Source: Marsupella aquatica (taxonomy: Eukaryota > Marchantiophyta). From it: a stretch of DNA of 64,000 nucleotides. Positions 1 through 10,899 of this stretch are shown here, piece by piece. The position numbers and the translations under genes were made by a program. Numbering within the stretch: the first letter of the stretch is position 1; every line of letters starts with the position of its first letter. The notes beneath the pieces were generated by a model, which was not told where the DNA came from, searched no databases, and saw only the letters and a program-made list of their open reading frames with translations. The stretch lies in contig OZ316898.1 in the NCBI GenBank assembly GCA_973895155.1, forward strand, positions 20,832,001 to 20,896,000. Direction: 5' to 3'.

Positions 1-53
1 GTTGTTTGTTCGGTCCACCAAATCGAGTCATATCTTTCCTTCTTTCCACAGGT

Positions 54-482
54 TTTTCTCTGTTTCCTACCTGCACATGTTGCTGATTCGGTGATTTTGA
101 ATGACGCCCAATAAATTCCTGCATTCTGCGCAGGCTCTGTCCAATACACGTGCCCGACCTACAGAGAAAATTCCCACTCTACGGAATAAAGCAGCTTGGG
201 AGATGTGGTGTTTGGGATCTACTATAGCAATGCGGAGTCCAAAGAACTGGGTACAGTCACAACAAACGAAGCAGAACCTCGGAACGAAGAAAGTGTAACT
301 GAGGCTATAAAACGCCTCTACTGCCGTCGGTCGACCTAGTCGAAAGATCAGAACATTGGAATGATGCGAAAGCACTCATAGGGCCTTTCATAGAACTGGT
401 CGAGTCCCAAATTGAACCACTGTGCAATGCAGCATCAATAGAGTCAAGCTGCGTTATTGACCTCAGGTTGATCAGTGACTAA
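54..482 (+). pseudogene. coding-like remnant spread over three frames
   Basis: Three overlapping plus-strand stretches read like one protein whose frame keeps shifting: 101-298 (has an ATG), 190-339 (includes DVVFGIYYSNAESKELG) and 303-482 (includes WNDAKALIGPFIELVESQ). The first bases after a splice-acceptor-like 'tttccacag' near position 52 also read openly. Amino-acid make-up (acidic, few repeats) looks like real protein, but no frame is long enough alone. I do not recognise the family. Either it is the decayed 3' end of a gene that starts left of the window, or several short exons. A further weak pair of exon-like pieces follows at 914-987 and 1065-1142 (acceptor 'aacttgcag', ending ...RRCRLKRL and a stop), perhaps the same gene. 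Confidence 0.3.
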
Positions 483-1192
483 GTGCCTAATCATGAGCCG
501 GAGGATTTATTTTGTGTACTTAGGAAGTGCATTAGTTGTTAATACAGAGGTGGTTAAAGACGTGCAGCATAATAATTTTGCTGCGGTTTTCATGCCAGGG
601 TATGGCTACATTCAAGCCTATTTTCACACTCAAGAGTGGCGTACCAATCATTGTACCAACTGTTTACAGATCTGAAATAAAAATATCAGTTACTTCGTGA
701 GGCTTCTGGCAGTTATCACGTTGTCTGAGTCTCCAATTCGCTGAATTGATTTTGCTGAGCATTTAGTCTGTTTTTGGGTCGTAGGTTTCATTGTAAGTTG
801 TTAGCACTGTTGCCTCAAACGGTCACTGTTCACCTTGACTAAATTATGCAGAAGAAAATTGGCCCGAATTGCCTAGGTTGTGTTTTTCAATTGCAATGGG
901 ATGCCAAGTTTTGATGGCACTTTCCTTGAAGCGCTTGAATAATGAACAGAAACAGGATAAGGCCGAAAATGGCTGGGAAGGAAACGTACCTTTAGTACAT
1001 TATGTAGTGATTATGTAGTGATGTGAGAACGGAACAAGATTGATTTCCTTCCCTTAACTTGCAGGGCTGCATCCATATCTCCCAGGCTTGTATTAAAGCA
1101 CTGGAGGACTCTCTGCGGAGGTGTCGACTCAAAAGACTGTGAACGGGATCAGCCCATGTCATCATGACATACAAATCTTATGCTGAATTAAA

Positions 1193-1356
1193 GACTTTAG
1201 ATCCAAGCGGATTCTCTGGAGGAAAGCTTCGCCAAGGGCTCTCCAGATTCACCCATTCAAGATGGGACCTCATGATAAATCGAAGACTTCAGATTTAAGC
1301 GAATTCGCTAGAGTAAAGATTTGTCAAGAGCTGTCTACAGGTGCACCCATTCAAGA
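1193..1356. repeat. imperfect tandem duplication, about 92-base period
   Basis: Two copies, 1193-1263 and 1285-1356, share 'gactt(t/c)agat..aagcg(g/a)attc' at the start and 'cacccattcaagatg' at the end, with many substitutions between. The 63-codon open frame at 1262-1453 is built on the second copy and is not credible as a gene. Confidence 0.6.
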
Positions 1357-1459
1357 TGTGGACTCTCGAGTTCATCGCACTTCTGAGCCATGCATTTCTT
1401 TCAATGAGACAAACAATGTTGCTGCTTTGCTCCATGGCGAGTCTCGATCATGAACTCTT

Positions 1460-2790
1460 ATGAGCTTCTAACGAAGTTTGCTAGAAAGCAAGTTTCGTAC
1501 GAGATGAACGGAGATGCTATGTAGTCATGTATCTTGGTTGCCCGTCAGGTGGGTCGGGATGCACAGAAGGGCCACTTTGCAGGTCAATCCCACCTCCCGA
1601 ATAACGGAGTGGTTGACCTCAAATTAAGCTGACAAACAACAAAGGGAAAAACAACCTGGGAAATTAGGCCCATTCACCAAATCATGATCTAAGGTCACCT
1701 ACTCGCTGCCAGATCAAATCAGATTTTATTGCTCTCCATATTATCAGAACGATTTGCATATGTGTTTTAGTATGTTTCATTTTATAGCAAAACCACAGCT
1801 CCTGTACTGTGGATGCCATTGCTACTTTGCCTCCCTAAACAAGAGAAAATAGCAGACTGGAGGGATCATCTCAAGGTGCTGCGTGTTCCCCCTCATATTA
1901 ACGGACGGTGTTATAATTATGAACCCCCTGACAAGTCCTTTCCAAATTTCCTGGCTCCTCTTTGTGCCACATCATTGATTTCCACCAAACATTCACGTTT
2001 GGGGTGTCACCAGCAAAAGCCATACGGTTGGTAAGAGTAAAAAACTTCACAGCAAAATAAACAAATGACAAATAACAAAGAGCAGGAGGGTAAAAAATGC
2101 AAAATTTGACAAAAATAAGTGACATAAATTTTTTTATTCATAAGGTGGAAATCAATATTGATTCACTGATACATCATTGTTTCAACCTTGATACACTGAT
2201 ACATCAGTGTTTACATTGGTAAGTATAAAAGCTTTGGCAATCAGTGCATGGTGAATGTCTATTTGACAAGGCCTGCTGTGTTTCTAAGGCAGGGTAGAGG
2301 TTTTTGAATGAAAAAATTGACACTTTGCAAAGTGCTGCTTTCGTGAGATTTTTTTGCAAAGTGGTGCCTTTGTCCACTCAACATCATTCTAGTATACATC
2401 TTGAGTGGTCTCAAGGTCTGTAGGAGGGACTGCCAGCCTGCTCCTGAAGTGTGAATTCATCACAGCTGCAAGCATATTGTCCTTGTCATCTCCTAGGTTT
2501 CATCTTCATCCTCGTCTGCTCCATCATAGTTTCTTTGGGGGCCATTGGATTCAAGAGCCCTACTTAGTTTCAGGTGTTGTTGGAGCTTCTAGCTGAACTA
2601 CCACTCTCATGCCTGCATATTGAATAACCAATTTCTTCAACCTCCTGGTCTTTTATTGTAGTTCAATAATCTGAATGCCATGTGTCCTTGATCCTCTTCT
2701 GGATTGTAGAAGTTGCCCTCCAGATTTCCCCCTCACCAGGGGATCAGCCTGCTCATCTTCAACCAGCAAAGGTTGTTTCAATGCTAATGC
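1460..2790. other. no gene seen; AT-rich spacer
   Basis: Short open frames on both strands overlap each other and carry no recognisable motif. The stretch holds one small duplicated motif at 2161-2215, in which 'cactgatacatca' occurs twice, the second copy also forming the inverted repeat cactgat-ac-atcagtg (2194-2209). Confidence 0.5.
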
Positions 2791-2791
2791 T

Positions 2792-2989
2792 GTCTCAATG
2801 GAGGTATTTGCTTGATCAACCCCCAAAATGAAACTTGTTACTTGATCGACCCCCTGAGGTCTGTCAGCGGTCCAGATCTGAGATCGAAAGGTCCATCAAC
2901 GGTCCAGATTGGGGAAAAGTATCAAGGGGGTTAATTAAGCAAACTTTTTTCTAGAAGGGGGTCTACTAAGCATATCTCTCGTCTCAATG
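2792..2989. mobile_element. Mutator-type MITE with 9-base target duplication
   Basis: The element spans 2801-2980 (180 bp). Its ends form imperfect terminal inverted repeats of roughly 60 bases: the left end begins gaggtatttgcttgatcaac, and the reverse complement of the right end begins gagagatatgcttagtagac. Both arms carry 'gatcaaccccc/gtagaccccc' blocks. It is flanked by a perfect direct repeat, gtctcaatg, at 2792-2800 and 2981-2989. A 9-base duplication with long terminal inverted repeats and no coding capacity is the signature of a non-autonomous Mutator-like element. Inside, a short motif is repeated (ggtctgtcagcggtccagat, then ggtccatcaacggtccagat). It would need a transposase from elsewhere. 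Confidence 0.85.
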
Positions 2990-4140
2990 TGCTTCTTCCA
3001 TTTATTGTGATTTTTCTACTGTTTATCAGCAGAAAAGCACTTGTTACGAATTATGTGCAGTACAGTTCTCGTAAATCTTCATCATCTGTATTTGCCAATA
3101 TCTTCAATGGCATCATCAATGTTGAAATCAGGATGGATCTCCATAAGTGAAATGTGACGACAAAAGAGATACAGTAGTTGTTTTGAGGAATTTGTATGGC
3201 TCTCAATTTAATAAATGCAACTGACTTCTAACCAGCTCTCAAACCAGGTCAGTTCCCAAACCAGGTAACCTCTTAGAGTAGCTTTCCCTGGTGGAGCAAA
3301 GGACTGGGTGCTTGTGCCCCTTAAGTACAATGCAAACTCTCTAACTGAAGTCTTAATGCTGATACTTCCAAACACCCAAACAATCACCTCTCTCCAATTT
3401 TGGTGGTGACAGTTGTTGGTGGATATCAAGAAGTCTCCAGACTCCTCAATTTCCAGTCCGGAAGAAGAGATTATTAGAAAGTACCATATCTTGCCAGCCA
3501 GGTGAGAAGAGTATTTGTACAGTAGCCAATATCACTGGTTCTTTTGTGACCAAGGTCTGAATGGATTTGCACAATGCTACTGTAGATCTCCCTTAGAAAG
3601 AACATTAGATCGGCTCTGCCAGTGTGATGTAATGTAATCCTCCTAGTATATGGTGCTACTATGAAATATTGTCCCTAGATTTTCTGGCCAAGGTGAAAAT
3701 GATTGGAGAAGAATTACAAGAAAGTGTGTCAACAACTTGGATTCTCAAGCCCTTGCACATCAAGTGGAACAAGTGACATGATGTAATCCCCCATTACAAA
3801 ATTATAGAATTTGAGACTTTTAATTTAGGAAAACAATCATTTCAAAAGCAAACCAAAAAAACAAAATTTTGTGACACTCCAAAATATTCGAAATAATGGA
3901 GAACTGTCTAGAATATCAAGTGTGGGCCTCTAGACATTAACTACTTTGTGGTGACAAACTAAGAGACAAAGAGAGAAAGAAGAATCTAATATTATGTGAG
4001 ATCCTGAGGTTGGAAATAAATTGTAGACCAGGGCCATAAGCAAATGCTACTGCTTTAGATAAAGCACTCAAGATAAGTTATGATATGAAAATGACGCACG
4101 AAATTTGGAGGATTGTCTTTAATTGTACAAAGAGTTATTC
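2990..4140. other. no gene seen
   Basis: No exon-like open frame, inverted repeat or tandem array was found. The 73-codon minus-strand frame at 3208-3429 has no motif and no splice context. Confidence 0.45.
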
Positions 4141-4147
4141 AGGAATC

Positions 4148-4411
4148 CAATTTCACTCACTTAATCCGTCCAAACAAGGATGGGGTCCACAAGTATTTGA
4201 GTCCAATTTCACTCACTCGTCGATAAACGATGGGGTCACACGTAATTGAGTTTTTCCATATCCAATTTCATTTATTTCTAATCCTTCCAAACATATATAA
4301 AGGATGGGGTCCACAAGTAATAATGTTGTATCGTATCCAATGTCATTTGTCACTGACTTCTAATCCTTCCAAACTATATAAAGGCTGGGGTCCACAAGTA
4401 ATTGAGTTTTC
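4148..4411. repeat. four-unit tandem repeat, about 60-90 base units
   Basis: Four diverged units contain 'tccaatttcactcact', 'taatccttccaaac', '(a)tataaagg' and 'gatggggtccacaagtaat(tgag)'. The best-kept block, ggatggggtccacaagta, recurs three times, and a variant (gatggggtcacacgtaat) a fourth. Units differ by small insertions. The open frame at 4230-4415 follows the repeat and is not a gene. Confidence 0.75.
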
Positions 4412-4857
4412 CTAAAGATTGCTTTTAAAAAACATGGGCTAGAAATTCAAACCAAGACCACGCCAGCTATATCAATATTACGGCAAGTTCAATGTGTGGG
4501 TTGTACTTGTGATCGCCTTGTCCTTACAAACCCCCATGGGAAGCTCCTTCTACTCACAAATAGGAACAATGATGTTTTCAACAAAACAAACCAAACATAT
4601 TTGTTTGTGTTTAATGCAAGGCAAGAAAAAACAGTTATACCTGGTAATGGTTAAAAAGATCAAAAAACAGAATGATAAATTTTAGAACAACAAACCATAA
4701 GGTAAAACAAAGTTACCATGTCTTGTCAGTGATATATCAGTGTTTTATATCAAAATGCTTGTATTTTTTCATTGTTTTTGAAAAACCCAATCAAGAAATG
4801 TAAGTAGTTATGACCCCTTGAGCTCCACATTGTAAAACAAGATCATAAATCTTCTTT

Positions 4858-5450
4858 AGTACTTGATAAAATATGTCAATGTTAGATTCACTATTTGGAA
4901 AGCTCTAGAACCTTTAGAAACTCATAACCTTTTTGGTACTTGATAACATCTCCCAGTGTCACACTTATTCAAAACCTAGAGAGAATTAGAACCTCATGAT
5001 ATTCTTAGTACTTGACAAAATCTAGATATGTTAGGTTCATTGGACAGAGAAATTCAGAAACACATGATCTCTTTAGTACTTGACTAATATTTTCAATGTA
5101 ACACACTAGAAAGCTAGAGATTGAAAAACTCATGATCTCCTTAATACTTGAAAATATTTTACATGAAATTTGTCAACATTGGACTCAATGTTCAAAATCT
5201 AGAAGAACTCATGAATTCATTATCTTTATAGAACTTGACCAAAAATTCTTAATGTCACACTCATTGGAAAGGCAAAGACTCAGCAAAGAAATTCAAAAAA
5301 CTCATTTGGAACTTGACAAGATTTGCCACTATGAGGCTCCTTGGAAACCTAGAGAAACTAATAAACTCAAGATTTCCTCAGTCCTTGACAAAATTTGCCA
5401 AGGTGATGCTCATTCAAAGCCACAAGGAATTCAAAAAATCATGATCTTGT
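4858..5450. repeat. diverged minisatellite of about eight 70-80 base units
   Basis: Each unit starts near 'ta(c)ttgacaaaat', then 'tgtcaatgtta(g)..ctcattgg', 'aa..ctagagaa', and ends 'aaactcatgatctc(c)ttag'. About eight units can be followed in order, differing by substitutions and small gaps. The 125-codon frame 5132-5509 lies on the last units and its protein shows the same period, so it is a product of the repeat and not a gene. Confidence 0.75.
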
Positions 5451-5519
5451 TTCTCACTCATTTCTCAATGAAAGGTTTTTGTGCTAAACACTTAGAAGAA
5501 GCATTTTAGGAAATCACAA

Positions 5520-6900
5520 CATTGAGAATGAGTCTAACATTGGCAGATTTTTTTCATTACTAACAAGATCATGGGCCTTAACCCATTGAATGGGTTGAGC
5601 AATGGACTCAAACTTCCAAATGACCTACTATAAAATGTTGAGAGGAATGCAAAAACAATCTAGAGATGATATTCCCCTATTGCAATGTTTGGGTTGGGTT
5701 TATATTTAGACAATGATTTGGAGGAAATATATATAATGAACTGCAACATGAAAAGGAAACAAGATTCGAGCTGATCTAGATAATTAGCTTCAATGATCAT
5801 GATGGTACAAGCAATTCAAAATTAGGGGGAACCAGATGAGCACTAATACAAGATGCAAATTCCTTTATCTTCCAAGTTGCTCCATAGTCCCACATGCTTT
5901 GTTCACATAATCATTGATAGTCACGTAGGACTCATGCAACAAGGCACATAACTTTGAAACAACACTTAAAAATATGTTCAAATATTTGTCTCTCATTGAA
6001 TTTAAGAATTTATAGAAGGAGATGGGTGCACAAACTAATTATGGTCTGTGTGTGCATGCATAAAAGTTATCATTAAGAAAGTGTTGTTGGGACAGAAATA
6101 TTGTCCATGTTTTTATTTTTCTTCTTTTCTTCTCCTTTCCTCTTTTCCCCTTGTGAGCCATGACTGAGCCATGACACAGTTCTTGTTGCAATTTGTTATT
6201 GTTGTTGTGTGGACGTTGTGGTGGTCTTGTTTTGCAAAGGAGAGGCATAGAGTCCTTGCCCCTCCAGGAGTCTGTTCCTCTTGCAGTTTCACTGTCTCAT
6301 TGTTGTCCTTTAAATCCCGGTGTACCTTGTACTTGCAATATTGGTACTGCGTGTGTACCTTAGTTTGTCTATGGGACTGTCCTAGCATAGTCATCAACTC
6401 TGTACTCACTGGGGTCTGTTCTCCTTTGCACTTTTTGTCCTACCCACTTCTCCCTTTCCTTCCCCACTCACCCCTCCCCCCCCCCTGGACCCCATGCTAA
6501 TGAGCCTTTGCACACCTGCCCTGGTCCCTGGATGGTCTGCACCAGCCTCCCCCGATCGCTCTCGCAAGCTCATCCCACTATCCCAGTGCCCAGATCCCCT
6601 TGGGGACTATTTTGTGCGATTGGACAGATCCATATTAAATTTTCTGTGAATCCGATGGTCGGGAACTATTCCGGCCCAATGTCCATAGTAGTTATAGCTA
6701 TGTTGTATAGTGCTGACATCATATATAACATACTGGTTACTGTTCCCGCCAAGTTCATTCTGAAATATGAAAAGTTGTGTCTAACTTTTTGGGGTTCAGT
6801 GTTCTGATGGGCCCTAAAATGATCCACTACTGAAGTCAAATTCTTGGAAATGCATGTATTGCAATTGACTCTCAGCTGGCAGGCAAACTGACATTATGTC
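5520..6900. other. no gene seen; C/T-rich tract
   Basis: 6410-6600 is strongly C/T-rich on the plus strand, with a run of C near 6477-6485. The 99-109 codon frames here (6171-6500, 6508-6807, 6113-6409 on the other strand) overlap one another on opposite strands and have biased composition without motifs. I treat all as chance. Confidence 0.45.
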
Positions 6901-8659
6901 TTTTTTCCAGAAAATTACTTGATGGGGCCCTCTAGCTAAAGATATTCCTTAAGAGCCCCTAACTTTTCAAATATACTTAATGGGGCCAAGGCCCCTTGTC
7001 CCTGTAACCCTTTCTCAGGACCTGTCATATTAGTTTTTCCATTTTTTAATTGTAACATACTGTACGACTTTATACCTCAGTCCACCAAATGTACTGTCTA
7101 GAAGCAATTCAATGCACTTTTGTTTGGAAATATGTATATAATTGATGTATGAGATAGTTAGCCCTTCTGACTCCCATATTCATTGCACATATTCATTTGT
7201 TTCATGTTTTGAAATACTCCTACAAGTGAAATTGTACTTAAGGTACATAAGTTTTGCTCTTTTTAGTTATTTTCTCTCAATTGTTTGGAATTACTAAAGT
7301 ATTTCTCCAAAGCATAGTTTCACCTGAACTTTAGGAAGGTGAACCAATGGGTTTGGGTGCTATCCTGGTGCTATTTGGGTGTTATTTTTTAAAAGTTGTT
7401 TTTTGCAAATAAATCATGTGGGACTTAAACAATTCTTTGATACCATTTTTCCAAACATTTTTTGGAAATATTCACCTTAGACATGAGCATTTCCTTGGTG
7501 TCATTTTTGTAATATATTTTTTAGATATGAGCACCTAGGTAGAGTATTTCAGGCACTTAACGCAATGCCACTTAAACAACAATTGTTAGCTTAGTACACA
7601 AGGCATTGATTGAATTCACAAGGCATCAATTGAATCCATAAAAATGAGCATATATGATGCACATAGTAACAAATGTTAAAGTTGTTATATGACCTTATAA
7701 TTTTGAGCTCAATGTCCGTGCAACAAACACAAAATTAGCTATCAAAATCATATCGCAATTCACGTCTCTAGGCTTACTCAAAGTCCATTTATGTGCAGGA
7801 GTAATTTTAAATGAATATGAGAATGAATATTTTGTACATACCTTGTATACTTATTTTAAACAAAAGTACATTGAAAATTGATTCTAAACAGTATATTTGA
7901 TGAACTGACGTAGATAATTGTAAGGTCATGTTACAAATTGGAAAAACTAATATGACAGATCCTGAGAAATCGTTACAGGGATAAGGGGCCCCATTAAGTA
8001 TATTTCAAAAGTTTGGGGCTTGTCAGGATATAACATGCTCATCATGCTTGAGTTTTTGTCTTGTAGTGATTTGAAAGTAAATAAAATATGAGAACATAAC
8101 TAGAAAAATAAAATAATACAATTAACGTACCTGCCAAGAAAAGCATAGGGACCAATGAAAAGTACAATCAAGTTTTATGACACAAGGATGCTACTATGTG
8201 TGCTAACACAATGTCCTTATGAATGACAACACTCATTTCAATAAAAACCATAAACTTAGGAAAGAAAGACATGAAGGGAACTTAAGACACAATCGGAATC
8301 ATTTATCTTTGTTCATGTGGTGGAACCATTTCAACTCTAATAAATCACAAACATTAATATTTATAAGGAGGCTGCCAAAATAAGTTCAAAATACTCTAGA
8401 ATCCTAAAATTAAAGGGGTCCATAAATTAAATTAAAATGTAAACTAAAGGGGTCCATAAATTAATTAAAAATATATATGATACACATGCTGCCCCTTGAT
8501 AAGGCACATTGAAATAAAAATACATGACACCAAAACTCTGAATAAAACAAAATCTGAAAGATGAATTCATCATATAGCAGGATAAATTTCCATAAATTTC
8601 ACCCCTCGGGAATATCTTTCATTAGAGGGGCCCATCAAGTATTTTGCTGCTTTTTTCTC
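6901..8659. mobile_element. outer inverted repeat of a nested fold-back element
   Basis: The left arm, 6901-6948, reads ttttttccagaaaattactt followed by gatggggccctctagctaaa. The reverse complement of the right arm, 8608-8659, has the matching agcaaaatacttgatgggcc and ctctaatgaaagatattccc. The arms are about 50 bases and imperfect. They enclose a second, longer inverted repeat (6951-7060 with 7924-8024). There is no transposase-like open frame between the arms. No flanking target duplication was found, so the true ends and the superfamily stay open. Confidence 0.55.
6951..8024. mobile_element. inner inverted repeat, about 100-base arms, 1.07 kb overall
   Basis: 6951-7060 and the reverse complement of 7924-8024 share caaatatacttaatggggcc (right arm gaaatatacttaatggggcc), 'ccctgtaac', 'tttctcagga(c/t)ctgtcatatt' and 'agtttttccaatttgtaaca'. 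Identity is high enough to be unmistakable by eye. The 860 bases between are AT-rich and non-coding. CACTAC-like hexamers at about 6825 (plus) and 8067 (minus, cttgtagtg) would give CACTA-type ends, but the 3-base flanks (atc and att) differ, so I do not make that call. Confidence 0.7.
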
Positions 8660-9130
8660 TAAGTGTTTGTGAAAAGGATCTCTTGGAGTCCTGGGGTTTC
8701 AAACACTACAACTTACTCTTTTTCCTAACTCAGATGATGTACCACAATACCCATAGCCTGCAGAACAAAATAATGAACTCATTATGAGTGTTTATATCCA
8801 TATCATGTGCCTTGGGTAGCAACCGGCAAAGAGATGCAGAATTGCAGATAGTCTGATAGTGTCATTAATGCAATTCCAGGGATCCTTTATTCCAGTTTTG
8901 TCCTGGGACCACAATCTAGCCATAAAACTAAACTGGCCCATAACATTTCGTAAGAACTTAATGTCATAACCCATTATCAAAATAGTACAAACTCTAGGCC
9001 CAGACGAGTATTGTCAGTGAAGAATTATTATCAAAATAGTACAATCTCTAATCCGTCATATCCTTATTCTCAAAATCTTATCATCAAAATAGTACTAACT
9101 CTAGGCTCAAAATTTTATAACCTGTAGATA
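8660..9130. other. no gene seen
   Basis: AT-rich spacer. 'tatcaaaatagtac' recurs three times between about 8975 and 9095, suggesting another decayed short repeat. Confidence 0.4.
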
Positions 9131-9140
9131 TTAGTGTAGC

Positions 9141-9305
9141 TTATTACCCAGTAGCTTTGCGCTTTCTGAATGTGAGACAAGGATAACCCTAGTGCCGCCT
9201 TAATGAAGTGTCTAGAGTGTCTTATTACCCAGCAGCTTTGCGCTTTCTGAATGTGAGACAAAGATAACCCTAGTGCCGCCTTAATGAAGTGTAGTCTAGA
9301 GTGTC
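9141..9305. repeat. 81-base tandem duplication
   Basis: 9141-9221 and 9222-9305 are nearly identical. Both carry ttattacccag, tagctttgcgctttctgaat (second copy cagctttgcg...), 'gtgagacaa' and 'gataaccctagtgccgcctt'. The few mismatches suggest a more recent duplication than the other tandem repeats nearby. Confidence 0.85.
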
Positions 9306-9359
9306 TTTCTGCAACTGAGCTACTTTTTCTCTAGCCTTTTTAATCGAAGTGTACGGTGT

Positions 9360-9713
9360 CTATATGCAACAATGCGGATGCATGGCATCAAGAGCTCCAT
9401 CTTTTCCTTCAATGTGATGTCGGCCTGTCTTGTCCACTCTACCCTGTCTGGTCAGAGTGTAGCTGAATCGAATGGCCACGCCGCCTATGGGGTTTTCTTG
9501 AGGAACATCGATGTGTAAGGAATCAAATTCATGAAACTTTACTTTTACAAGAGACCTAATCTTAAACTGAATGAGAAGTTTGGTACACCTTTCAGAAATT
9601 TTGAATCCAAAACTTTCGAAACTCACTGTATCCATAATATAGCGCTGAACTTTTGGTGCTACTTTCAGAACAGTTTGAATTAGTGGATCAACCTTACTCC
9701 AGTCAACATATGT
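9360..9713 (-). CDS. unrecognised protein fragment, possible last exon
   Basis: A 117-codon open stretch follows a splice-acceptor-like 'gtggttag' and ends in TAG at 9362-9360. It begins TYVDWSKVDPLIQTVL and contains QENPIGGVAIRFSYTLTRQG, then GRHHIEGKDGALDAM near the end. Composition is protein-like, with alternating charged and hydrophobic residues and no repeats. The ATG version starts later, at 9635. A second acidic stretch upstream on the same strand, at about 9925-10095, ends EEDYVQQVKRFKVLN and could be an earlier piece. I do not recognise the family. It may be a host gene exon or a decayed one. Confidence 0.4.
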   Translation of the reverse strand, partial: TYVDWSKVDPLIQTVLKVAPKVQRYIMDTVSFESFGFKISERCTKLLIQFKIRSLVKVKFHEFDSLHIDVPQENPIGGVAIRFSYTLTRQGRVDKTGRHHIEGKDGALDAMHPHCCI

Positions 9714-10249
9714 CTAACCACAGAAGGGCCCATAGGGCACACATCTAAGTCTCTCAATGAGTATTTGTCTCATTTTCTCTCCTAAATTCCTCTCCTCCAC
9801 GTTCTTAGACATGACTTTAATTTATCTCATGTCATGAATTCAGCTAACCCCATCTCAAAATGATTGACTCGTATGTCAATTGCACTACTCCCATCTCAAC
9901 CCCAAACCTCAATTGAGCACTTTAAATCTCTTCACTTGCTGGACATAATCTTCTTCCCTTTCGTTGTCCACTGTATTTTGGGTGGCCTCACACTCAGCTT
10001 CATCTATTCTCCCTTCTTCCAGTTCTCCAAGGAAATTTATGCCTGGTTCCCTCTCCTTGCGCATCTCTCCTTGTGCATCTCTCAGTTTTCAGGGCTAACA
10101 TTGAAGTCAATCACCTTCCTACAGAGCTTATCTTGATGTAATATATTAGAGCAATAGCTCCAGTAGCTCCACAGGCCAGGGAAAATGGCATCAATCACCT
10201 CCTAGATGTTAAACATTTACTCTTAGGTGTAGAGTTACAATTGCAGCCA

Positions 10250-10570
10250 TAGTTAGGCTAAGTAACCATAGTCACAGACTTGGTTAGGTTAGCCATGCTG
10301 CATACTATATACGCAAGCAAGTGTTTGCTTGTGATAGGGACTTGGGCTCATTAATATGGAGTCCCTTGAGAGATAGGGAGAGCTTGTGTTTGGAGACTTG
10401 GTATGGCCGGCAGGCCTAGAGTGAAGTAAAACTCTAGTTTGTTACCTTGGACGTAGCCTCATCAAAGGTGAACCACAAATCTCTCTTCCGGTGTCGACTA
10501 CTTGTTTGTTGGAGTGTCACATGTGCATGTCATTGCGGAGAGAGTTGCATCTTTGCTCAACACTAGAGTT
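10250..10570 (+). repeat. LTR-like relic, possibly a solo copia LTR
   Basis: The stretch resembles the end of the copia LTR at 20249 in order of motifs: 'ggacgtagcc', then 'ggtgaaccac', then 'tc.ggtgtcg', then 'gtcacatgtgcatgtc'. The start, near gttaggctaagtaacc, also resembles the LTR start tgttaggttatgcc. No internal region follows and no target duplication was found. It could be a solo LTR of a related but different copia family. Confidence 0.4.
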
Positions 10571-10665
10571 ATTGTCAGCCTGATAAAATCAGTGATATTT
10601 AAGCAACTACAATAGTTATAGTAGCTCCAACAATTCATATAGAAGCTCAAAACCAAGGAATATGC

Positions 10666-10887
10666 TCAAGGAATAGATTCAAATTGTATCACATATTGAG
10701 TAGGAAAGATTGAGCCCCCATTGATGTCATAGTGGTTTCCAATACAACCATTTCTATATAGTTGGTCAAATTGATGTCTCTCCGCATTTGGATCTGTATT
10801 TTTTACACCGATTCCACATATGCAGTTCCAAATGGAAAAAGCTTGAATGTATGCAAAATTCCCACAATATTGGTGTCGCACTAACAA
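10666..10887 (-). CDS. unrecognised protein fragment
   Basis: A 73-codon open frame with protein-like make-up contains GIGVKNTDPNAERHQFDQLY and NGCIGNHYDINGGSIFPTQY. Cysteines, aromatic residues and glycine turns suggest a folded extracellular or enzyme domain, but I cannot name it. It lies upstream (in its own direction) of the fragment at 9360-9713, so the two may be pieces of one minus-strand gene. No Kozak or splice signal decides its ends. Confidence 0.3.
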   Translation of the reverse strand: MLVRHQYCGNFAYIQAFSIWNCICGIGVKNTDPNAERHQFDQLYRNGCIGNHYDINGGSIFPTQYVIQFESIP

Positions 10888-10899
10888 CCCAGGCCTTAA

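Noticed and set aside
1262-1453. 63-codon frame starting MGPHDKSKTS
   Set aside because: It is built on the second copy of a tandem duplication; no splice or family support.
5132-5509. 125-codon open frame
   Set aside because: It follows a diverged 70-80 base tandem repeat and its protein shows the same period.
6171-6500. 109-codon plus-strand frame facing a 98-codon minus-strand frame
   Set aside because: C/T-rich strand bias explains both; no motif, splice signal or repeat of protein pattern.
6825-8067. CACTA element with ends at 6825 and 8067
   Set aside because: Both ends have CACTAC-like bases but the 3-base flanks differ and the inner arms are not symmetric about them.
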